A DNA stretch of 64,000 nt, taken from positions 372,001 to 436,000 of the forward strand of contig NZ_JAPVBQ010000001.1 in assembly GCF_026968045.1 (NCBI RefSeq), read 5' to 3'. A program made the translations under genes and the position numbers. Source of the DNA: Modestobacter sp. VKM Ac-2977. Lineage in GTDB: Bacteria; Actinomycetota; Actinomycetes; Mycobacteriales; Geodermatophilaceae. Positions 51,345 through 59,031 of this stretch are shown here, piece by piece. The notes below the pieces were generated by a model. It worked only from the letters and a program-made list of their open reading frames with translations, searched no databases and was not told the origin of the DNA. How positions within the stretch are numbered: the first letter of the stretch is position 1; each line of letters opens with the position of its first letter.

Positions 51345-53512
51345 CGGACGGGCCTGAGGACAGGACGCCGGGCAGCATCCCGGCGGGTGCCGACGTGCGT
51401 GTCCCCGAGCAGGACCCGGACCCGGCGGGGCGGCTGGGCATCGTGGTCGTCAACTACGGGTCGCACGACCTGCTCGAGACCCACCTGGGCGCGATGGACC
51501 TCGGTGGGTTGCCCGTCCACGTCGTCGTGGTGGACAACTTCTCCACCGCCGCCGAGCGGGAGGTCGTCGCTGCACTGGCGGGTGCCCGCGGCTGGACGTT
51601 CGTCGGTCTCCCCGACAACCGGGGCTTCGGCGCCGGCGTCAACGCCGGCGTCCGGGCCGCGCGAGCCGCGGGCTGCGTCACCTTCCTGCTGCTCAACCCG
51701 GACGCATCAGTCGCTCCTGGGGTGGTCGGGGAGCTGCGACGGCACAGCCTCCGGGAGCCCATGGCGCTGATCAGTCCCCGGATCGTCGCCCCGGACGGGA
51801 CGGTGTTCTTCGACGGGGCCGAGCTGTTCACCGACAGCGGCCGGTTGCGTGGCCGGCGCACCGGGACGACGCCGTCCGGGCCGGGGAGGACGCGGCCGAG
51901 CGGTCCGGCGACGGAGTGGGTGACCGGCGCGTGTCTGGTGGTCCACGACCAGCTGCTGCGCCGAGCCGGCGAACTGGACGAGTCCTTCTTCCTCTACTGG
52001 GAGGACGTGGAGTTCAGCCACCGCTGTCGCGCGGCCGGGGGCGCTCTCGTGGTGCGCTCGGACCTGGAGGCGGTGCACGACGCAGGCGGTACGCAGGGGC
52101 CGACGCCGGGCCGGGCCAAGTCCGCGGTCTACTACCGCTACAACTGCCGCAACCGGCTGCTGTTCGCTGCCCGGTGGTCCTCCCGCCGTGAGCTGCTGCG
52201 CTGGATGTGGGCGACGCCGGCCGTGAGCTGGGAGGTCCTGCTGCGTGGGGGACGACGCCAGCTGCTCCACCAGCCGGCGCTGGCGCTGGCTGCGATCCGC
52301 GGGTCCGCGAGTGGTCTGGTCCTTGCTGCGGGCGCGCTCCTGCGGGGCCGGCGGCGCACCGCCCGTACGGGCCCCTCGGTGCTCGTGGTGCACCCGGGCG
52401 CAGAGCTCTACGGCTCCGACCGCATGCTCGTGGAGTCGGTCGCGGGGCTCGTCGACCGCGGTGAGCGGGTCACGGTCGCGCTCCCGGTCGCCGGGCCACT
52501 GGTCGGCGAACTGGAGGCGACGGGTGCGACCGTCGTCCGCTGCCGGATGCCGGTCCTGCGCAAGAGCGCGACCACCCCGCGAGGCGCTGCGGCGCTGCTG
52601 GCGGACGCTGCGGCCGGGCTCCTGCCTGCCTGGCGGCTGCTGCGGCGCACCGGCCCCGGGCCGGTGTACGTCAACACCCTCACCATCCCGCTCTGGCCGA
52701 TGCTGGCGCGGCTGGTCGGCCGGCACGTCACGCTGCACGTCCACGAGGCCGAGGACGGTGCGCCGGCGCCGGTGCGCCGGGCCCTGGCGCTGCCGGCGGT
52801 GTTCGCCCAGCGCGTGCTGGTGAACAGCCGGTACAGCCGCGACGTGCTCGCCGCCTCGCTGTCGCGCACCGCGAGCCGGGCCGTCGTCGTGCCCAACGGG
52901 GTCGTCGGTCCCGAGGTCACCGTCCCTCCCCGTCCCCGGCTGTCGACGCCGGTCCGGCTGCTGTTCGTCGGGCGGCTGTCGCCGCGCAAGGGGCCCCAGG
53001 TCGCCCTCGCCGTGCTCGCCGAACTGTCCCGGCGCGGCGTGGACGCCCGGCTCACGCTGGCCGGCTCGACGTTCCCCGGGTACGAGTGGTTCGAGGCTGA
53101 CCTCCGGGCCCAGGTGGAGCGTGCGGAGTCCGCCCCACGGGTCGACTTCCTGGGCTTCGTCCCCGACGTCCAGGCGGTGCTGAGCGACTCCGACGTCGTC
53201 CTGGTCCCGTCCGTGCTGCCGGAGCCGTTCGGCAACACGGCGGTCGAAGCGGTCCTGGCCGCCCGGCCGGTGATCGTGAGCGCCGCCGGTGGCCTCCCCG
53301 AGGCGATCGACGGCCACACGTCCGCGCAGGGGGTGCCGCCGGGCGACGTCGCTGCCTGGGCTGATGCGGTGCAGCGGGTGATCGCTGCCTGGCCGCGCTT
53401 CGCCGCTGCCGCCCAGGTCGACGCCGGCCAGGCCCGCGCGCGTCACGCGCCGGCCCGCTACCGCGCCGAGGTCGCACGCCTGATCACGATCCCCGGAGAG
53501 GAACGCCGATGA
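51341..53512 (+). CDS. Bifunctional GT2-GT4 glycosyltransferase
   Basis: A 723-residue fusion. Residues ~30-290 form a rhamnosyltransferase-type GT2 domain (IVVVNYGSHDLLETHL, LLNPDASVAPG as DxD region, ESFFLYWEDVEFSHRCR). Residues ~345-715 form a GT4/GT-B domain (VLVVHPGAELYGSDRML, RLLFVGRLSPRKGPQVALAVL, PEPFGNTAVEAVLAARPVI with the EX7E-like region). Two sugar additions could be coupled in one protein. GTG 51341 overlaps the flippase stop; the stop overlaps the next ATG (ATGA). Confidence 0.9.
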   Translation: MTDGPEDRTPGSIPAGADVRVPEQDPDPAGRLGIVVVNYGSHDLLETHLGAMDLGGLPVHVVVVDNFSTAAEREVVAALAGARGWTFVGLPDNRGFGAGVNAGVRAARAAGCVTFLLLNPDASVAPGVVGELRRHSLREPMALISPRIVAPDGTVFFDGAELFTDSGRLRGRRTGTTPSGPGRTRPSGPATEWVTGACLVVHDQLLRRAGELDESFFLYWEDVEFSHRCRAAGGALVVRSDLEAVHDAGGTQGPTPGRAKSAVYYRYNCRNRLLFAARWSSRRELLRWMWATPAVSWEVLLRGGRRQLLHQPALALAAIRGSASGLVLAAGALLRGRRRTARTGPSVLVVHPGAELYGSDRMLVESVAGLVDRGERVTVALPVAGPLVGELEATGATVVRCRMPVLRKSATTPRGAAALLADAAAGLLPAWRLLRRTGPGPVYVNTLTIPLWPMLARLVGRHVTLHVHEAEDGAPAPVRRALALPAVFAQRVLVNSRYSRDVLAASLSRTASRAVVVPNGVVGPEVTVPPRPRLSTPVRLLFVGRLSPRKGPQVALAVLAELSRRGVDARLTLAGSTFPGYEWFEADLRAQVERAESAPRVDFLGFVPDVQAVLSDSDVVLVPSVLPEPFGNTAVEAVLAARPVIVSAAGGLPEAIDGHTSAQGVPPGDVAAWADAVQRVIAAWPRFAAAAQVDAGQARARHAPARYRAEVARLITIPGEERR

Positions 53513-54525
53513 CCGCGTCGGACACCACCCCTGCGCCCACCCGTGCGGACGGCGGACGGAGCCTGCCCGACAGCCGGGTGGAGGTGCTGATCGGCGTGCT
53601 GACCTTTCGCCGACCGGACGACCTGGCCGCCCTGCTCCCCGTCCTGCTCGAGCAGGCTGCCGAGGTCGACCGCCCGGAGCGTCGCGTGGGCGTGCTGGTC
53701 GTCGACAACGACCCGCAGGGCAGCGCCAGGGGAGTCGTCGACGAGCTCGGCTCCGCCCTGGTGCGCTACGTCGTGGAGCCGACCCCGGGGATCGCGGCGG
53801 CGCGCAACCGCGTGCTGGACGAGGCCGAGGGGTGCACCTTCGTCGTCTTCATCGACGACGACGAGCGGCCCCGGCCAGGATGGCTCGCGCACCTGCTGCG
53901 CACCCAGGAGGAGACCGGGGCGGCCGCTGTGGCGGGTGCCGTGGTCTCGGCCTTCGAGGGGCCCCTGGACCCCTGGGTGCGCGACGGCGCGTTCTTCAGC
54001 CGGCGGAGGCTGGCCACGGGCACGGTGATCGACGTCGCCGCGACCAACAACCTGCTCCTGGACGTCGCCGCGGTCCGCGCGGCCGGGCTCCGCTTCGATG
54101 CGGCCTTCGGGTTGAGCGGGGGCAGCGACACCCTGTTCACCCGCCTGCTGGCTGCCTCGGGCGCCCGGCTCGTCTGGTGCGACGAGGCGGTGGTCACCGA
54201 CTCCGTGCCCAGCTCACGGATGACCCGGGAGTGGGTGCTGCGCCGGGCGTTCCGGTCCGGCAACTCGGCCAGCCGGGTCGACCTGGTCCTGGCCGGGAGC
54301 GCCCCTGCACGGAGCCGGGCACGCCTGCGTGGTGCACGCCGAGGTGCTCCGCGGCTGGTCGCCGGCCTGGCGCGCTGGCTGCTCGGGTGCGTCGTCGGGT
54401 CAGCTCCGCACCGGGCCCGCGGCCTGCGGACGGCCTGCCGAGGGGCCGGGATGCTCACCGGGTCGTTCGGCGTCGTCTACCACGAGTACCGCAGGGCCGG
54501 TGCCGTCACCGTCGCCGGCTCCTGA
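53509..54525 (+). CDS. GT2 family glycosyltransferase
   Basis: A 338-residue GT-A enzyme. VEVLIGVLTFRRPDDLAALL opens the nucleotide-binding fold, FIDDDERPRPGWL is the DxD region, and AATNNLLLDVAAV...LSGGSDTLFTRLL lies in the acceptor half. The basic C-terminus (RARLRGARRGAPRLVAGLARWLLG) may contact the membrane. It is translationally coupled to the GT2-GT4 fusion (ATGA). It is convergent with the GT4 gene at 54547. Confidence 0.88.
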   Translation: MTASDTTPAPTRADGGRSLPDSRVEVLIGVLTFRRPDDLAALLPVLLEQAAEVDRPERRVGVLVVDNDPQGSARGVVDELGSALVRYVVEPTPGIAAARNRVLDEAEGCTFVVFIDDDERPRPGWLAHLLRTQEETGAAAVAGAVVSAFEGPLDPWVRDGAFFSRRRLATGTVIDVAATNNLLLDVAAVRAAGLRFDAAFGLSGGSDTLFTRLLAASGARLVWCDEAVVTDSVPSSRMTREWVLRRAFRSGNSASRVDLVLAGSAPARSRARLRGARRGAPRLVAGLARWLLGCVVGSAPHRARGLRTACRGAGMLTGSFGVVYHEYRRAGAVTVAGS

Positions 54526-54546
54526 CCTCTGCGGTGGAGTCGCCGC

Positions 54547-55569
54547 TCATCCGGAGGACGTCGTCCGCCCCAGGGCACGCCGGTACGCGGCAGCGTGGTC
54601 CTGGCCGGCTCGGCTCCACTCCCGACGGCTCAGGTCGGGGCGTGCGCCGGCCGGGATGCGCTGCGCGTCCGACAGGGCTTGCAGCAGCACCGGGCCGCTG
54701 AGCTCGCCGCGGTAGCGGAGCACCCAGTCGGCCCCGACCTCGGTGGCCAGCTGCTCGTTCACCTGGTTGTCCGGCACGAGCACCGGCCGGTCCAGGGAGA
54801 GGGCCATGAGCGCGGCTCCGGAGTTGTGCATCTCCCGGTACGGGAGGACGACGAGGCTGGCCCGGCCGACCGTCGCCACGAGCTCCTCGTCGCTGAGGAA
54901 GTCCAGTGCCAACTCGACCCGGACGTCGTCGGCGGCTGCGGCCCGCAGCTCGTCGGCCAGCTCCTCCGTCATCGGCTGACCGGCGACGGCCAGCCGAGCC
55001 TGGGGTGCCTGCCCGGCGGTCGCGCCGAACGCCCGGATGAGCGCGGCCACGTTCTTGTACGGCCGGATGAACCCGGCGTAGCACGCGCGGTCCGGCTCGG
55101 CCGGAGGAGTCGGCCGGGCCGCGAACCAGTCCCGGTAGTGACCGTGCAGGACGGTGACCGTCGCGGCTCCCGGCGGCGCCGGGGTGTGCTCGTTGAGGTG
55201 CACCCGAACGGTCGTGCGGCGCGCCAGCAGCCCCAGCAGGAACCGTTGCGTGCGGCTGCGGCCCTCCTGGGGCCGCAGGTTGTGGACGGTGGCGACCACC
55301 GGCGTCGACCGGGCCCGGAGCCGGAGCAGCAGCAGGGCGAACGCAGCCTGGCGGGCGACCGTCCTGGTCCGGTCGCGTCCGGACACCAGGATCTCCGGCC
55401 AGTGCACGTGGAACACGTCGTAGCGGCTCCGCAGCGCGCGTCGCCAGGTGAACGTCAGCACCTGCAGGTCCGGCTGCTCGGTCAGACTGCGCCGCAGCAT
55501 CACCACGTAGGGGTTGGTCGTGGGGCGCGGCTCCGGGAACGACTGGAGCACGCAGATCGGTACGCTCAC
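54547..55569 (-). CDS. GT4 glycosyltransferase
   Basis: A 340-residue GT-B enzyme on the minus strand. SVPICVLQSFPEPRPTTNPYV starts the acceptor domain, with YDVFHVHWPEILVSGRDRTR. The donor domain has CYAGFIRPYKNVAALIRAF, LDFLSDEELVATVGRASLVVLPY and NSGAALMALSLDRPVLVP. This resembles GumK-like or mannosyl/glucuronosyl-type enzymes, but the sugar cannot be told. The GTG start at 55569 shares a 171-bp divergent region with the next GT4 gene. Confidence 0.87.
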   Translation of the reverse strand: MSVPICVLQSFPEPRPTTNPYVVMLRRSLTEQPDLQVLTFTWRRALRSRYDVFHVHWPEILVSGRDRTRTVARQAAFALLLLRLRARSTPVVATVHNLRPQEGRSRTQRFLLGLLARRTTVRVHLNEHTPAPPGAATVTVLHGHYRDWFAARPTPPAEPDRACYAGFIRPYKNVAALIRAFGATAGQAPQARLAVAGQPMTEELADELRAAAADDVRVELALDFLSDEELVATVGRASLVVLPYREMHNSGAALMALSLDRPVLVPDNQVNEQLATEVGADWVLRYRGELSGPVLLQALSDAQRIPAGARPDLSRREWSRAGQDHAAAYRRALGRTTSSG

Positions 55570-55740
55570 GCGGACGCTCCCACCACCCCGAGGCCGGCTG
55601 CCGGCGCAGCCCCGACCGTCGGCACCGCGGCGCCGACTCTAACGCCGCGGTCCGCGGTGGACGCGTCCCCGCCACCCCGCGCGCCCGCGACACGGTCGCC
55701 CGCGTCGGCGTCGCCGGCAGTGCGCCTACGATCACTCACC

Positions 55741-56835
55741 GTGCGGAAGACCAGGCATCAGCGGGCCCGCGTGTACGACTCGGTGCGCAGCGCGCACCTG
55801 GAGCGTGCGCACGCCCTGGCCCCGGCCTCGATCCTGCACCGGAGGTGGCGCTACGACCTCGACCCCGCACTGACCGCCGGGCTGGACCTGGTCCGCGGCG
55901 GCACGCTGGCGATGGCGGTCACCATCGCCCGGTCCGGGCTGCTGGCCGTGGAGGTCAACGAGCCGTTGCTCCGCCCGGCCCTGTGGCGGACGGCGGTGGC
56001 CGTGACCACGGCCCGGCTGGCCGCCCGGGTCCGCGGGCGCGAGGTGCTGATCGTCTCGTACGCGATCGAGAACCGGGACAACTACGCGCCCGAGCCCACC
56101 GCGCGCCTGCGCCGGCGGGTCCGCACCCGGCTGGACTGGGGGCTGAGCCGCTACACGGCCCGGCAGCTCGACCGGATCGCGTACGGCACCAGCGCGTCCG
56201 CGGAGCTGTACGCGTCGTTGCTCGGGGCCGAGCTGGCCACCTGCTCGAGCACCGTCGTACCGGCGCTGCCGGCTCCGTGCGCCTGTGCTGCGGCGGAGGA
56301 CCGGGACCCCGATCAGGTGGTCTTCGTCGGCGCCTTCTCCGCGCGCAAGGGGCTCTCGGAGCTGGTGGCCGCCTGGCCGGAGGTGGTCCGCGAGCTGCCC
56401 ACGGCGCGGCTCTCGCTGGTCGGGCAGGGGGCGATGGAGGACGTGGCGCGCGAGCTCGCGGAGCGGGTGCCCGGAGTCGACGTGGTGGTCGCGCCGCCAC
56501 GGGCGGAGATCCATCGCGTGCTGCGGGAGGCAACCGTGCTCGTGCTGCTCTCGCAGCGGACGCCGACGTGGCGGGAGCAGGTCGGGCTGCCGATCGTCGA
56601 GGGGATGTCCCACGGCTGCACGGTGGTGACCACGGAGGAGACCGGGCTCGCGGACTGGCTGGCCGGCCACGGGCACGAGGTCGTCGCCGCAGGTGCGCCG
56701 ACGGCCGACGTCGCCAGGGCGCTCGGTCGTGCCCTGCGGCGCCGCCGCTCGGCCGGGTCGGTGCTGGCGGACCTGCCGGACGTCGACGGCCGGCTGGCCG
56801 CCGACCGGTGGCTCTTCCGTCCCGGCCGGGACTGA
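55741..56835 (+). CDS. GT4 glycosyltransferase
   Basis: A 364-residue GT-B enzyme from GTG 55741. The N-terminal half is basic (RKTRHQRARVYDSVRSAHLERAH split region) and its acceptor side contains VEVNEPLLRPALWRTAVAV. The donor half has VVFVGAFSARKGLSELVAAWPEV and the nucleotide-sugar loop REQVGLPIVEGMSHGCTVVTT. Part of the same assembly line as the neighbouring transferases. It is convergent with the acyltransferase gene 17 bp away. Confidence 0.85.
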   Translation: MRKTRHQRARVYDSVRSAHLERAHALAPASILHRRWRYDLDPALTAGLDLVRGGTLAMAVTIARSGLLAVEVNEPLLRPALWRTAVAVTTARLAARVRGREVLIVSYAIENRDNYAPEPTARLRRRVRTRLDWGLSRYTARQLDRIAYGTSASAELYASLLGAELATCSSTVVPALPAPCACAAAEDRDPDQVVFVGAFSARKGLSELVAAWPEVVRELPTARLSLVGQGAMEDVARELAERVPGVDVVVAPPRAEIHRVLREATVLVLLSQRTPTWREQVGLPIVEGMSHGCTVVTTEETGLADWLAGHGHEVVAAGAPTADVARALGRALRRRRSAGSVLADLPDVDGRLAADRWLFRPGRD

Positions 56836-56852
56836 CCTCTCCGGCGGGCGCG

Positions 56853-58895
56853 CTACCCCGCCAGGTGACGCCCCAGGACCGTGCTCAGCGAGCGCGCGTA
56901 GACCGACGTGATGTGGTTGGAGTCGCGGTACACGAGGACGCCGCCGATCACCGAAGGGCACCGACCGTCGAAGCAGAAGCTGTCCCGCAGGTCGACGACG
57001 GCGGCGCCGGTCCGCTCGGCCGCCATCACCAGTGCGTCGTCCGGGAGAGCCCGGGCTTCGCTGATGGTGCAGGTATCGCCGCTGGCCACGCAGCTCGGCG
57101 GGTCCGACAGGCCGGCCTTCTCCGGCTCGGGGGTGTCGGCCAACGCGTACACCTGGGTCCCGGCGGCGATCAGCGGCTCCCACGCCGCCGCGAAGCCTCG
57201 CACGGCGGCCGCGGTGTCCGCGTGCGATCCGTAGCCGAGCCCTGACCTGGCGGAGGTGATGACCACGTCGGGGGTCTCGGACCTGAGCCGTTCGGCCACC
57301 TCCCGGTTGAACGCCTGGCAGTTGGCCGAGCCCAGGCCGACGGCGTAGGCGCACCCCGACTTGACGTAGGTCACGAGACGCCAGCCCCGCTCCTGGGCGA
57401 TCCGGGTGAGGGCCGGCATCCACTGGTTGGCGTGCGAGTCGCCGACGAGGGCGACCCGGGTCGACGACGGGGCGTCGGAGCCGTACTCACAGCGGATGAC
57501 CTCTGCCCGGGCCGCAGCCTGCTGGCAGTTCTGCTCGGTGGCGTCCCTGGTGGCGATCATCGGGTCCGGCACCACACCGTCCGGGGTCCGGCCGGCACAG
57601 CCGGCCTCCAGGGAGGCTGCGCCCACGCAGGGCAGGTCCGCAGCGGTGAAGCGCGTCAGCTCGGCCTGGGCGCTGTCGATCCGGGCCTGGCTGACACCGA
57701 ACGCCACGCCGCCCAGGCCACCGACGACCAGCATCCCGGCGACCGCGCCCACCAGCACCGGGCGCGTCCCGCGCGGGACTGCGGCGCGCGCTGCGCCGCG
57801 CCGGGGGCCACCCCCGCGGAACGGGTCCTCCACGTACTCCTTCGACAGCCAGGCGATCGGGATGGCCGCGGCCACGACCGCGACCCGGAGCGGGATGGGC
57901 AGTTCGTAGCTCGGGCCTCCGACGAGCACCGGGACGAGCACGATGAGCGGCCAGTGCCACAGATAGACGGAGTAGGAGATGTCGCCGATGAACTGGACGG
58001 GTCGGAGATTGCCGATCCGCGACGGGGAATGGCGACCGGGCACGTCCCCCGACATGATGACGGCAAGGGCGCCCAACACCGGGACGAGGGCGATGAACCC
58101 GGGGAACGGGGTCTCGCCGGACAACAGGGCGGCGGAGCCGGCGATCGCGGTCAGACCGGTCCAGCTCAGCGCCGACCTCGCCCACGCGGGGGCCCGCAGG
58201 ACCGGCACGGTCAGTGCGACCAGCCCGCCCAGCCCGAACTCCCACGCGCGGGTCGGCGTGACGAAGTAGGCCCACGAAGGGCTCTGCTGGGTCTGGTGGA
58301 CCGAGTAGGCCAGCGAGATCACCGTGATCGCCGCCACGGCCCCGATGACGGCCCCACGTGCGCGTCCGCGCTTTGCGCCCAGCACGCTGGCGGCCAGGAG
58401 CAGCAGAGGCCACAGCGCGTAGAACTGCTCCTCGACGGAGAGCGACCAGAAGTGCTGGACAGGACTGGCGTGCGACCCTGCCGCCAGGTAGTCCACCGAG
58501 GTGGCGGCCAGCGTCCAGTTCTCCACGTAGAAGGCGGCGCTGACCAGTTCGCGGCCGATCGTGTTCCAGAGCGTCTGCGGGAGCGCCACCAGGGTGACCA
58601 CGCCGACCACCAGCAGCACGGTCAGTGAGGCCGGCAACAGTCTCCGGACGCGTCGCGCGTAGAACCCGAGGAGGGAGAACGGCGCGTCGGCGGCGAGGCC
58701 GCGGCTGATGTGCAGGGTGATGAGGAAACCGGAGACGACGAAGAAGACGTCGACGCCGACGTAGCCGCCCGGCAGCAGGCGTGGCTCGAGGTGGTAGACG
58801 ACGACCAGCGTCACGGCGACCGCGCGCAGGGCCTGCAGTTCCCGTCTCACCCGGTGGCCGTCAACGGATCTGTCGACGTCTCCCACGATCGGCAC
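56853..58895 (-). CDS. OafA-like acyltransferase with C-terminal SGNH domain
   Basis: A 680-residue protein. Residues ~15-370 form an acyltransferase-3 membrane domain (RELQALRAVAVTLVVVYHL with the R-x10-H motif, GGYVGVDVFFVVSGFLIT, SLSVEEQFYALWPLLL, WHWPLIV). Residues ~430-680 form an extracytoplasmic SGNH domain (VALVGDSHANQWMPAL, catalytic DSNHITS block near the end). Such fused enzymes O-acetylate surface polysaccharide. GTG 58895 is used; no ribosome site is visible. An AT-rich palindrome lies 9 bp upstream. Four Cys in the SGNH part may form disulfides. Confidence 0.92.
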   Translation of the reverse strand: MPIVGDVDRSVDGHRVRRELQALRAVAVTLVVVYHLEPRLLPGGYVGVDVFFVVSGFLITLHISRGLAADAPFSLLGFYARRVRRLLPASLTVLLVVGVVTLVALPQTLWNTIGRELVSAAFYVENWTLAATSVDYLAAGSHASPVQHFWSLSVEEQFYALWPLLLLAASVLGAKRGRARGAVIGAVAAITVISLAYSVHQTQQSPSWAYFVTPTRAWEFGLGGLVALTVPVLRAPAWARSALSWTGLTAIAGSAALLSGETPFPGFIALVPVLGALAVIMSGDVPGRHSPSRIGNLRPVQFIGDISYSVYLWHWPLIVLVPVLVGGPSYELPIPLRVAVVAAAIPIAWLSKEYVEDPFRGGGPRRGAARAAVPRGTRPVLVGAVAGMLVVGGLGGVAFGVSQARIDSAQAELTRFTAADLPCVGAASLEAGCAGRTPDGVVPDPMIATRDATEQNCQQAAARAEVIRCEYGSDAPSSTRVALVGDSHANQWMPALTRIAQERGWRLVTYVKSGCAYAVGLGSANCQAFNREVAERLRSETPDVVITSARSGLGYGSHADTAAAVRGFAAAWEPLIAAGTQVYALADTPEPEKAGLSDPPSCVASGDTCTISEARALPDDALVMAAERTGAAVVDLRDSFCFDGRCPSVIGGVLVYRDSNHITSVYARSLSTVLGRHLAG

Positions 58896-58903
58896 GGGAG
58901 GAA

Positions 58904-58927
58904 GGTAATGGGGAATTCGCCATTACC
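58904..58927. promoter_or_regulatory. AT-rich 24-bp palindrome (candidate operator)
   Basis: GGTAATGGGGAA/TTCGCCATTACC is a 24-bp palindrome with 11 of 12 positions matched and is clearly more AT-rich than the surrounding DNA. It lies 9 bp upstream of the acyltransferase start and downstream of the Wzz-fusion gene, on which strand transcription also runs leftward. The spacing and symmetry suit a dimeric repressor site overlapping a leaderless-type start. Confidence 0.5.
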
Positions 58928-59031
58928 GAGGTGCGTGCGGGTGGACACCACTCTCCCGAGGGAATGGTGCCCACCGCGCTCGCGGGCTCCCGTCGAGGTG
59001 CCTCACCACGGGCGCCGGAGGAACTCGGTGA

